This document shows, piece by piece, positions 1 through 6,235 of a stretch of DNA of 6,479 nucleotides. The stretch is from Treponema sp. UBA4232 (lineage in GTDB: Bacteria > Spirochaetota > Spirochaetia > Treponematales > Treponemataceae), in NCBI GenBank assembly GCA_002396325.1, contig DGXM01000123.1:1-6479 (forward strand), written 5' to 3'. Position numbers and translations under genes: made by a program. Position 1 is the stretch's first letter, and every line of letters begins with the position of its first letter. Under the pieces are notes generated by a model. It saw nothing but the letters and a program-made list of their open reading frames with translations, had not been told where the DNA came from and searched no databases.

Positions 1-164
1 ACAACAAAACAATGACACACATGACTTGCATCTGAATACCGCTCTTTTTGAGAATGAAGTTTTTCCCTTGCCTCAGACTGACTTTCAACGTTAAATGCTT
101 CCGCAATAAAACGCGAATTCTTCACATCGATTTCCTGAACGGCAGACTCACACAGGATTTTCAT
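1..164 (-). CDS. yigZ: YigZ/IMPACT (UPF0029) family protein, 5' part only
   Basis: Reading leftward from the ATG at 164, 54 codons are open to the window edge, so only the N-terminus is present (the family is usually about 200 residues). Residues 17-24 read SRFIAEAF and residues 43-54 read YSDASHVCHCFV. These match the two hallmark N-terminal blocks of the YigZ/IMPACT family: an early 'KSRFIA' strand, then a 'DA(T/S)H-C-' segment about 25 residues later. Bacterial members are cytosolic and their cellular role is not well defined; eukaryotic IMPACT modulates Gcn1/Gcn2 signalling, which should not be transferred here. The start overlaps the upstream membrane-protein stop as ATGA (164-161) and I see no good Shine-Dalgarno, which suggests translational coupling and membership of the parE-parC transcript. 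Family assignment is fairly sure; function is not. Confidence 0.82.
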   Translation of the reverse strand, partial: MKILCESAVQEIDVKNSRFIAEAFNVESQSEAREKLHSQKERYSDASHVCHCFV

Positions 165-1078
165 GAAGATGCAGTCCCGTCTGTCGAAGATGAATCAATT
201 GTTTCCTGCGGCGGAACATAATCGGATTTATGAATTTGAATCACACCAGAAATCGAATAAAAATAAATTGGCGTTGCGAAATTCATTCTTACCAGACATT
301 TAAACTGCTCGACCATCTGGGCAAATGAAAGAACAAGTGCAAGAAGTGAAAGAATGCCATTTGCATCGGAGGGAATGAAAAAAAGAACAAAAGAAATCAA
401 AATGAATGAAACCAAATCCCTTCCACCTGAATAAAAATAAAATCCAAGGTAATGGAAAAAATGACGGAAGATGCAGGAGATGCTTTTCCCAAATGCTTTG
501 AGTGCCCCGCACTTTTCGTCACGGTAAAGAATAATCCACGAGAATGAAAAAATGAAATGGACGATTAAACCGATTATCGAAACAACGCTGAATGAAAGCA
601 ATAGTATTTTTGCAGTCTGCTTATTTGAAAGACTCAATTCAATTTCTGGAAAAAGAAAATAAACGCCCACTCCAACCAACACATAGATAAGCACATCAAG
701 CGCAGTCAAAAAAACGGATGCCCGAAAAACTCTTCCTGTCTTGTCGCGGAATCCATTGAAAAGGAATCCCATTGTGACGAAAGACTTTTCCACCAAACGG
801 GCAAACACAACGGCAAGACCATAGTCAAGCATATTGTTCACAACGGACGCAATAAAAAAAAGAAGCAGTGTTCCAATCAGAAATGTTGTCAGAATCGGTT
901 TGCCGCTCTCTATGAGACTTACAGCGGGAACCAGTGTAACAAGACAAAGCAGAATCTCTAAAAAAGTTTTAAGCAGCAACGTGAACAAGCCCTGTTTGCT
1001 TCTGTTCATAAGACACTGATTCAAAATCATCCTCATGATTTTAAAATCAGGATGCACTGTTTTTTCGGTTTCTTCCAT
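161..1078 (-). CDS. Polytopic membrane protein of unknown function
   Basis: This is a 305-residue inner-membrane protein when started at the ATG at 1078, which has AAGGA seven bases upstream. An in-frame TTG at 1141 would add 21 residues but has no Shine-Dalgarno. Hydrophobic segments lie at roughly residues 31-55, 62-80, 119-143, 158-183, 222-236 and 241-256, so about six membrane spans. Between spans 4 and 5 is a cytoplasmic-looking stretch (residues 184-204, LYRDEKCGALKAFGKSI) that resembles the 'D...GALEAI..S' amphipathic segment of DUF975/YciC-like membrane proteins; this is a tentative resemblance. The C-terminus is a short Ser/Thr-rich hydrophilic tail (about 285-305). I recognise no catalytic motif. 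It sits 72 bases after parC and overlaps the next gene by four bases, so it is probably co-transcribed, but nothing ties it to DNA topology. Confidence 0.85.
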   Translation of the reverse strand: MEETEKTVHPDFKIMRMILNQCLMNRSKQGLFTLLLKTFLEILLCLVTLVPAVSLIESGKPILTTFLIGTLLLFFIASVVNNMLDYGLAVVFARLVEKSFVTMGFLFNGFRDKTGRVFRASVFLTALDVLIYVLVGVGVYFLFPEIELSLSNKQTAKILLLSFSVVSIIGLIVHFIFSFSWIILYRDEKCGALKAFGKSISCIFRHFFHYLGFYFYSGGRDLVSFILISFVLFFIPSDANGILSLLALVLSFAQMVEQFKCLVRMNFATPIYFYSISGVIQIHKSDYVPPQETIDSSSTDGTASS

Positions 1079-1085
1079 AATAAAA

Positions 1086-1090
1086 TCCTT
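1086..1090 (-). promoter_or_regulatory. Shine-Dalgarno that decides the membrane-protein start
   Basis: On the minus strand AAGGA is followed by seven bases and then the ATG at 1078. This favours 1078 over the upstream in-frame TTG at 1141, which is preceded by CTGACTC and has no purine-rich site. Confidence 0.7.
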
Positions 1091-1107
1091 TTTCCAAATC
1101 AAGGCAG

Positions 1108-1133
1108 CTTCGAAAAACAGAAGTTTCTCGAAG
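1108..1133 (-). other. Intercistronic hairpin between parC and the membrane-protein gene
   Basis: On the minus strand CTTCGAGAAA and TTTTTCGAAG can pair as a 10-bp stem with one G-U pair, enclosing the six-base loop CTTCTG. It begins 17 bases after the parC stop and ends 29 bases before the next start codon. No T-run follows it, so it is not a classical intrinsic terminator. It could act as a processing site, an mRNA 3'-end stabiliser or a partial attenuator. The pairing is seen in the sequence; the role is inferred. Confidence 0.45.
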
Positions 1134-1150
1134 TCACTCAAAGAGTCAGA

Positions 1151-3118
1151 TTAAATAAGCGTCAACTGCCCGTCTGCCGAAGCGACTTCAACTTTGTCGG
1201 TCTCGTGGTCGCTAAGTCTGATGCCCTGCGTCTTGTGTCCCTTTTCTTCAAAGTCCGCAGAATTGAAACTCTCTTCCTTTATCTTCATGCGCGGCTTTTT
1301 TGTGTAATGCAATGTGAACGTGAACTTTTCCCTTGTGTCAACGTGAAGCACTTCCATTCCATCGGGTGCGATGAGATAGTCTCTGTTCATAATCCAACTT
1401 GGAATTCTGCACCGCTTTATAAAACAGAACTTTGTCTTCGGGTCGCGGTAAATCACAGTGAAAAGAACATCGCTGATAATTTCTTTGTCTGCATAATTGC
1501 AGTACCACATTCCAGTGTCAACAAAAAGTTTTTCAGGCACATCGCAGACAGAATAAATTCCGCTGTGACGCATAATGAAAATCCTGTCGAACGGAGTCAC
1601 TTTCAAAACCTCGGTTCCGCCGTAAACAGAAGTGCCAAGATAGCCCTTTTCGTCATAACGGAGAGGCAGATCTCTTTTTGCGACCTCCTTCACATCAACG
1701 GCAGAGAACGATGCTATTTTTGTGTGGCGGTCCAGAGTGAAATCCTTTCCATCCTTCTGAGCCTCATCCGCAAGCTTTTGGAATTTCTCAATCATATCCT
1801 GAAGATATTCAACAGCACAGGCAGTGAGTTTTTTCAAACGCCGGGCGATTTCCTTCAGCCTTCCGTTGATTACATTGACCTGCTCTTTGTTTTTATTGAT
1901 GTCGAAAAGCGAAATGCGGCGGATCGGAATTGAAAGAAGGTGCTCCACATCCTCATCGCTCACATCACGCACAAGCTCGCTCTTGAAAGGCACGAAACCT
2001 TTTTTAACGGCTTTTGCAACATCTTCCGCAGTCTTCATTGTTTCAATCTTTTTGTAAATGCGCTCCTCAACGAAAATGCGTTCAAGTGTTCGCACGTGAA
2101 GTTCATCGGTAAGTTTTCCGCGTTCGAACTCCAACTCTTCCTTGATGATTGCCACAAGTTTTTTCGCATAGTATTTTATGATTTCAGTGGCAGTCATCAC
2201 AGTGGGCATTCCGTCTTTTATGACGAGCATCTGGCATGCAATGGATTTTTCGCAGTCGGTATAGGCGTAAAGGGCGTCAATCACATCTTTTGAATACACA
2301 CCGCGCGGCAGACGGATTTCAATAAGACATCGGTTTGTGGTGAAGTTTTCCACGGAGCTGATTTTGATTTTTCCGGCTTTGTATGCGGCATCGATTGATT
2401 TCAAAAGCGACTTTGCATCAGTGTCGAAAGGAAGTTCCGTGATGAGAAGTTTTTTGTCATCGCTTGTGTCGAACTGAGCCCGCGTGATTATTTTTCCATT
2501 TCCGTCGTTGTATCCCGAAACATCGATGAGACCGCCTGTGGAAGTGTCAGGATAGATGTCGAATTTCTCACCCTTAAGGCATTTGATTTCGGCCTCAAGC
2601 ACTTCACGGAGATTGTACGGAAGAATTTTTGTGCTCATACCGACTGCAATTCCTTCGGCTCCCATCAGCAAAACAAGCGGGAGTTTCGAGCGGTAGACTT
2701 CAGGCTCTGTGTCACGACCGTCGTAGTTGGGAACATATTTTGTAATTGCAGGATTTGTGACAAGGAATTCTTTTGCAAGCGGATGCACACGGCACTCAAT
2801 GTACCTTCCGGCCGAAGCAGGATCTCCTGTGAATTTATTTCCGAAGTTTCCCTGTTTTTCAATGAAGATTTCCTTGTTCGCAAGATTTACAAGTGCTCCG
2901 TAAATGGAAGCATCCCCGTGCGGATGATATTTCATCGTGCGTCCCACGACAAAAGAAACCTTCTGGAAATATCCGTCATTCACTTCAAAAAGCGTATGCA
3001 TGATTCTGCGCTGAACAGGTTTAAGTCCGTCTTCCAAATCTGGAATTGCACGGTCACGGATAACATAGCTCGCATATTCAATGAAGTTTTTGTCAAAAAG
3101 ATTTTTTACGAATGCCAT
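1151..3118 (-). CDS. parC: Type IIA DNA topoisomerase, subunit A (topoisomerase IV ParC-like)
   Basis: This 655-residue cytosolic protein cuts and rejoins DNA in the ParC2-ParE2 enzyme that decatenates chromosomes and relaxes supercoils. The N-terminal block RDRAIPDLEDGLKPVQRRI (21-39) and YHPHGDASIY (64-73) form the winged-helix breakage-reunion region. The catalytic tyrosine is Tyr106, in ASAGRYIECR, preceded by the conserved Arg105. GAEGIAVGMSTKILPYNL (153-170) continues the core. A coiled-coil-like stretch spans about 320-460, and a short beta-rich C-terminal region covers about 485-655. It is shorter than E. coli ParC (752) or GyrA (875), and I see no canonical GyrA-box (QRRGGKG), so topoisomerase IV fits better than gyrase. 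The sequence resembles the divergent Bacteroidetes-type ParC. The positions equivalent to E. coli GyrA Ser83 and Asp87 are Ala70 and Gly74. The ATG at 3118 has GGAG five bases upstream, 15 bases after the parE stop. Confidence 0.93.
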   Translation of the reverse strand: MAFVKNLFDKNFIEYASYVIRDRAIPDLEDGLKPVQRRIMHTLFEVNDGYFQKVSFVVGRTMKYHPHGDASIYGALVNLANKEIFIEKQGNFGNKFTGDPASAGRYIECRVHPLAKEFLVTNPAITKYVPNYDGRDTEPEVYRSKLPLVLLMGAEGIAVGMSTKILPYNLREVLEAEIKCLKGEKFDIYPDTSTGGLIDVSGYNDGNGKIITRAQFDTSDDKKLLITELPFDTDAKSLLKSIDAAYKAGKIKISSVENFTTNRCLIEIRLPRGVYSKDVIDALYAYTDCEKSIACQMLVIKDGMPTVMTATEIIKYYAKKLVAIIKEELEFERGKLTDELHVRTLERIFVEERIYKKIETMKTAEDVAKAVKKGFVPFKSELVRDVSDEDVEHLLSIPIRRISLFDINKNKEQVNVINGRLKEIARRLKKLTACAVEYLQDMIEKFQKLADEAQKDGKDFTLDRHTKIASFSAVDVKEVAKRDLPLRYDEKGYLGTSVYGGTEVLKVTPFDRIFIMRHSGIYSVCDVPEKLFVDTGMWYCNYADKEIISDVLFTVIYRDPKTKFCFIKRCRIPSWIMNRDYLIAPDGMEVLHVDTREKFTFTLHYTKKPRMKIKEESFNSADFEEKGHKTQGIRLSDHETDKVEVASADGQLTLI

Positions 3119-3123
3119 TTTTT

Positions 3124-3127
3124 CTCC
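3124..3127 (-). promoter_or_regulatory. parC Shine-Dalgarno
   Basis: On the minus strand GGAG is followed by AAAAA and then the ATG at 3118. It lies in the 15-base gap after the tandem parE stops (TGATAA), which supports translation of parC from the parE transcript. Confidence 0.7.
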
Positions 3128-3133
3128 AGATTA

Positions 3134-5152
3134 TCAAACATCAATTTCAGAATTCGAAAGCAGATTATTTTCAATAAACTTTCTTCGCTCGGGAGTATTC
3201 TTTCCCATATAGAACGCAAGAAGCTGAGGAATCACTTTCAGCTGGCTTATTTCAACCGGCGTAAGATGGATTGTTTCAGGCGCGATGAACTGCTTGAATT
3301 CGCTGGGGTTCATTTCTCCAAGTCCTTTGAATCGTGAGGTCTCGCAGTTTTTTCCAAGCTTTGCCTGAGCCTTGTCCCTTTCCTCTTCTGAAAAGCAATA
3401 GATGTTTTCTTTTTTATTTCTCACACGGAAAAGCGGTGTTTCCAAAATCCAAACACGTCCGCTTGTAATCAGCTCTTCAAAATATCCAAGGAAGAATGTC
3501 ATCACAAGATTGCGGATATGGAATCCGTCGTTATCGGCATCAGTTGCAATCACGATTTTCGAGTAGCGCAGATTTTCCACACTGGTTTCAATTCCGAGGG
3601 CCATCATCAGCTGATAGAGTTCATCGTTTTTGTAGATGTCGCTCTGCTTTTTTCCGTACATATTTTCCGGTTTACCGCGCAGAGAGAAAATGGCCTGATA
3701 ATTGGAGTCGCGGGCATGTGTCATAACGCCGCTTGCAGACTGTCCTTCCGTAATGAAAATCATTGAGTTTTCACCCTTCGGTCCGTCGTCAAGATGGAAA
3801 CGGCAGTCGTCAAGTTTTTCTATGCGGATGGAATTTTTCTTTGCGGCTTCCTTCACCAGTTTTTTTACGCTTGCCAATTCCACGCGGAGTTTTTCATTAT
3901 GCTCAATCTTTTCCTTTAAAAGCTGTGCCTCCTTGGAATTTTTGTGCAGCCAGTCATCAAGGCCGGACTGAACTTCGGAAACAATCCATGCACGGATGTC
4001 GGTGTTGCCGAGCTTGTTTTTAGTCTGGCTTTCGAAGACGGGATCTTTCACCTTCACAAGAACCGCGGCCGCAATTCCATCGCGGATGTCTTCACTTTTG
4101 AAAGAGGACTGGAAAAAATCATTCACGCCTTTTATGAATCCTTCTTTGAATGCATTGAGATGCGTGCCTCCGTCGGAAGTGTACTGTCCGTTTACGAAAG
4201 AAAAATATGTTTCACCGTAAGCATTTGTATGTGTGAATGCAAACTTCAAGTGCTCGCCCTGATAACTGCCGATGGAATACAGACAGGTGTCTTCAATCTC
4301 TTTATTCAGAAGATCGAAAAGACCGTTGTCGCTCTTGTAATCCTGACCGTTCAGACGGAGAGTGAGGCCCGTGTTGAGATAGGCGTAATTCCAAATCCTC
4401 TTTTCCACGAACTCCATATTGAAACTGTATTTTCCAAACACGTCAACGTCAGGAACGAATTCGAAATAGGTTCCGTCGGGCTGCTTGTTTTTGAGTCTGC
4501 CTGTATGCTGAGAGACAAGTTTTCCGCGCTCAAAGACTGCTTCGGTGCACTCGCCTTTTCTGACCGAGACCACACGGAAATATGACGAAAGCGCATTGAC
4601 GGCTTTTGTACCGACTCCGTTCATGCCCACAGAGAACTGAAACACATCGTCGTTGTACTTTGCACCGGTGTTGATTTCACTCACGCACTCCACGACTTTT
4701 CCAAGGGGGATTCCTCTTCCGTAATCGCGGACTTTCACACGGTTGTCAATCACCTCCACATCTATGCGGTTGCCGTAACCCATGATGAATTCGTCCACGG
4801 CATTATCGACAACTTCCTTCAGGAGCACGTAGATTCCGTCGTTCTGATTTGAGCCGTCGCCAAGTCTTCCTATATACATTCCTGAGCGCAGACGGATATG
4901 CTCCAATGCGTCAAGATGCTTTATCTGTGACTCATCGTAATCTTTGACCGCATGTTTTTTTGCGGGAACCGCTTTTACCATTGATTTTGCAGGAGTTTTT
5001 TCCGTTTTTGCCACGGTCTTTTTCGCTTCCGCCGATTTCTTTACAGTTGCGGATGATTTTGCTGTAGTCCGCGAATCATTATTCTTAGAGGCAGTTTTTT
5101 TTGCGGCAGTTTTTGCTGCAGCAGATGCCGTTTTTTGTGTTTTTCCACCCAT
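3134..5152 (-). CDS. parE: Type IIA DNA topoisomerase, subunit B (topoisomerase IV ParE-like) with basic N-terminal tail
   Basis: This is the ATPase and metal-binding subunit that partners the adjacent parC product. The numbering used here starts at the alternative GTG at 5158 (674 residues); from the preferred ATG at 5152 the protein is 672 residues. Residues 1-72 are a Lys/Ala-rich low-complexity tail. The GHKL ATPase follows: MYIGR (94-98), EVVDNAVDE (115-123; Glu115 and Asn119 for Mg-ATP), RDYGRGIP (144-151) and the glycine-rich lid VGMNGVGTKAVNALS (177-191). The QTKNKLG loop (378-384) holds the ATP-contacting Lys380. The TOPRIM domain has EGQSASG (471-477, acidic Glu471) and DADND (540-544). 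RFKGLGEMNP (609-618) and the C-terminal PERRKFIENN (656-665) complete the core. There is no large GyrB-type insertion in TOPRIM. Segments such as TPLFRVRNKKE resemble Bacteroidetes-type ParE. No Shine-Dalgarno precedes either start; the promoter nearly abuts the gene. Confidence 0.93.
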   Translation of the reverse strand: MGGKTQKTASAAAKTAAKKTASKNNDSRTTAKSSATVKKSAEAKKTVAKTEKTPAKSMVKAVPAKKHAVKDYDESQIKHLDALEHIRLRSGMYIGRLGDGSNQNDGIYVLLKEVVDNAVDEFIMGYGNRIDVEVIDNRVKVRDYGRGIPLGKVVECVSEINTGAKYNDDVFQFSVGMNGVGTKAVNALSSYFRVVSVRKGECTEAVFERGKLVSQHTGRLKNKQPDGTYFEFVPDVDVFGKYSFNMEFVEKRIWNYAYLNTGLTLRLNGQDYKSDNGLFDLLNKEIEDTCLYSIGSYQGEHLKFAFTHTNAYGETYFSFVNGQYTSDGGTHLNAFKEGFIKGVNDFFQSSFKSEDIRDGIAAAVLVKVKDPVFESQTKNKLGNTDIRAWIVSEVQSGLDDWLHKNSKEAQLLKEKIEHNEKLRVELASVKKLVKEAAKKNSIRIEKLDDCRFHLDDGPKGENSMIFITEGQSASGVMTHARDSNYQAIFSLRGKPENMYGKKQSDIYKNDELYQLMMALGIETSVENLRYSKIVIATDADNDGFHIRNLVMTFFLGYFEELITSGRVWILETPLFRVRNKKENIYCFSEEERDKAQAKLGKNCETSRFKGLGEMNPSEFKQFIAPETIHLTPVEISQLKVIPQLLAFYMGKNTPERRKFIENNLLSNSEIDV

Positions 5153-5158
5153 AATCAC

Positions 5159-5187
5159 AGTATATATTATAGAAGAAAATTAGTCTA
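5159..5187 (-). promoter_or_regulatory. Predicted parE-parC operon promoter
   Basis: On the minus strand TAGACT (5187-5182, four of six matches to TTGACA) is separated by 17 bases from TATACT (5164-5159, five of six matches to TATAAT). An overlapping perfect TATAAT lies at 5171-5166 but has only a poor -35 (ATTTCC) at 17 bases. With the TATACT box, transcription would start about seven bases downstream, at or very near the A of the ATG at 5152. With the TATAAT box, the start would be near 5159. Either way the untranslated leader is nearly absent. This is prediction from sequence only. Confidence 0.5.
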
Positions 5188-5190
5188 GGG

Positions 5191-5223
5191 AAATGAATGA
5201 AAGAGTTCTTTTGACATTCATTT
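5191..5223. repeat. Inverted repeat in the divergent intergenic region
   Basis: AAATGAATG (5191-5199) is repeated in inverted orientation as CATTCATTT (5215-5223), a perfect 9-bp dyad with a 15-base spacer. The spacer itself has some further complementarity (AAAG with CTTT). The dyad lies immediately upstream of the predicted parE -35 and about 60 bases upstream of the TPR-gene -35. It could be an operator, though the AT-rich context makes chance plausible. Confidence 0.35.
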
Positions 5224-5285
5224 TCGTGAAACCTTTTTTTATTTTAATTGTCTATAGATTAGAAGGTTTGAGTTTTTAAAACCAC

Positions 5286-5314
5286 TTGTAATCAGAGCGT
5301 AAAATCTATATAAT
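5286..5314 (+). promoter_or_regulatory. Predicted promoter of the secreted TPR protein gene
   Basis: TTGTAA (5286-5291, four of six matches to TTGACA) is followed after 17 bases by a perfect TATAAT (5309-5314). Transcription should start near 5321, which leaves a leader of about 15 bases that contains the GAGGA ribosome binding site at 5325-5329. Confidence 0.65.
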
Positions 5315-5324
5315 GCGCAAAGTT

Positions 5325-5329
5325 GAGGA
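5325..5329 (+). promoter_or_regulatory. Shine-Dalgarno of the TPR protein gene
   Basis: GAGGA lies six bases before the ATG at 5336. It fixes that ATG as the start rather than the second ATG two codons later. Confidence 0.7.
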
Positions 5330-5335
5330 TTAATT

Positions 5336-6160
5336 ATGAAAATGATTAAGAAGATTTTTTTGACTGCAGCCCTTGTTTTGGCAGCCGGGGTTTCAAACGC
5401 TTTTGCAGATGTAAAACTTTCCGACAAGTCGATTTCTGTTATCGAGGATTTTCTGGAGCAGAAGATTCCGTTTTCTGCGTCTGACACACCGCAGGATGCT
5501 CTCGATTTGCTTGACAAATGGATTGCAGACAACCAGGCAGACATTGATTCTTTGACTGAAGTGGAGCAGATGGTTCTCACGAATCTGATTGACTGCGAAA
5601 TCTACACATACAGGATTCAGATGCCAAACACAAAAAAGGAATTGATTAAGCTGTTGGGTGCGCAGACCAAAGTAGCCGCCGATTATCTTGAAGCACACAA
5701 GGGAGAGTCCCTTGACAAGTGGATTTATCTTTCTGCAGGAAGTGTAACATCGGTTTATATGGCATTGGAGCCCCTCAAGACCGCATTTACATATGGTTAC
5801 AGTGTGCGCGACAATTTCCAGAAGGCTGTTGATTTGGATCCTTATTTTTCTTACGGATGGAGAAATCTTGCACAGTGGTATTTCTACTGCCCCGGTTTTC
5901 TGGGAGGCAGCAAAAAGATTGCAAAGGAATATTTCCAGAAATCAATGGCACTTGCAAAAAAGCCCAGCGATGTGTATGAATCCACAATTCTAATGTCGCA
6001 GGTATTTTATGAAGATAAGAAATTCGAAGACTGCACTGCCTATCTGAATCTGGCGGAAGCCTTCACACAGGGAAACAATTGCTACATACAGTTTGTGCGC
6101 AGTGTGAACGCAAAAGGAGAATCCATCTTCAAGTTCCACGGACACAAGGCAGACAAATAA
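5336..6160 (+). CDS. Secreted TPR-like helical repeat protein, probably periplasmic
   Basis: This is a 274-residue protein. Residues 1-24 form a Sec signal peptide: a basic start (MKMIKK), a hydrophobic core (IFLTAALVLAAGV) and a signal peptidase I site, AFA|DV, after Ala24. There is no lipobox cysteine, so a soluble exported protein is predicted. The mature part is almost entirely helical. Residues about 155-205 look like tetratricopeptide repeats: a helix with FQKAVDLDPYFSYGWRNLAQ, then the loop PGFLGGSK, then AKEYFQKSMALAKK. A further repeat-like pair spans about 211-243. TPR proteins are usually binding scaffolds, and in treponemes some serve TRAP-type transport; I cannot assign this one a partner, and no transporter gene is adjacent. 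It has its own promoter, ribosome binding site and terminator, so it appears to be a monocistronic unit divergent from parE. The export and repeat calls are solid; the role is unknown. Confidence 0.85.
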   Translation: MKMIKKIFLTAALVLAAGVSNAFADVKLSDKSISVIEDFLEQKIPFSASDTPQDALDLLDKWIADNQADIDSLTEVEQMVLTNLIDCEIYTYRIQMPNTKKELIKLLGAQTKVAADYLEAHKGESLDKWIYLSAGSVTSVYMALEPLKTAFTYGYSVRDNFQKAVDLDPYFSYGWRNLAQWYFYCPGFLGGSKKIAKEYFQKSMALAKKPSDVYESTILMSQVFYEDKKFEDCTAYLNLAEAFTQGNNCYIQFVRSVNAKGESIFKFHGHKADK

Positions 6161-6182
6161 AATTCCAACAGGAATCTGCAAC

Positions 6183-6212
6183 GGCCGGGTTTAATTCCCG
6201 GTCTTTTTTTTT
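6183..6212 (+). terminator. Intrinsic terminator of the TPR protein gene
   Basis: GGCCGGG (6183-6189) pairs with CCCGGTC (6197-6203), giving a seven-bp stem that includes one G-T pair. The loop is seven bases, TTTAATT. A run of nine T follows at 6204-6212. It starts 22 bases after the stop codon of the TPR gene. Confidence 0.88.
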
Positions 6213-6235
6213 CACGAACAGTTTCACGGAAATAA

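Noticed and set aside
1079..1141. TTG at 1141 as the start of the membrane protein, adding 21 residues.
   Set aside because: There is no Shine-Dalgarno before the TTG, whereas the ATG at 1078 has AAGGA at seven bases; the added segment would also be encoded by the intercistronic hairpin.
1052..1933. Long plus-strand open frame (293 codons) antisense to parC and the start of the membrane-protein gene.
   Set aside because: It lies opposite genes with clear catalytic motifs, its translation shows no recognisable domain and is rich in Cys, Phe and His as expected of a shadow frame, and no ribosome binding site or promoter is evident.
3944..4585. Plus-strand open frame of 213 codons antisense to parE.
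   Set aside because: It is a shadow of the conserved ATPase region of parE, with no family resemblance and no initiation signals.
4979..4981. Internal ATG (Met60) as the true parE start, which would remove most of the basic tail.
   Set aside because: No Shine-Dalgarno precedes it (the upstream sequence contains ACTCCTGC), and the upstream frame is open back to the predicted promoter. It cannot be excluded without protein data.
4944..5183. Plus-strand open frame rich in Phe, Ala and Val that looks like a hydrophobic protein.
   Set aside because: The composition is the antisense image of the Lys/Ala-rich ParE tail, and it runs over the parE promoter.
5211..5216. Perfect TTGACA on the plus strand as the -35 of the TPR gene.
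   Set aside because: At 15-19 bases downstream there is only T-rich sequence with no usable -10 box; the TTGTAA/TATAAT pair closer to the gene is better spaced.
6162..6175. Small ATTCC-AACA-GGAAT hairpin just after the TPR stop.
   Set aside because: The stem is only five base pairs and no T-run follows on the plus strand; on the minus strand it is followed by a T-rich stretch but lies beyond the strong gap terminator, so at most it is a weak backup.
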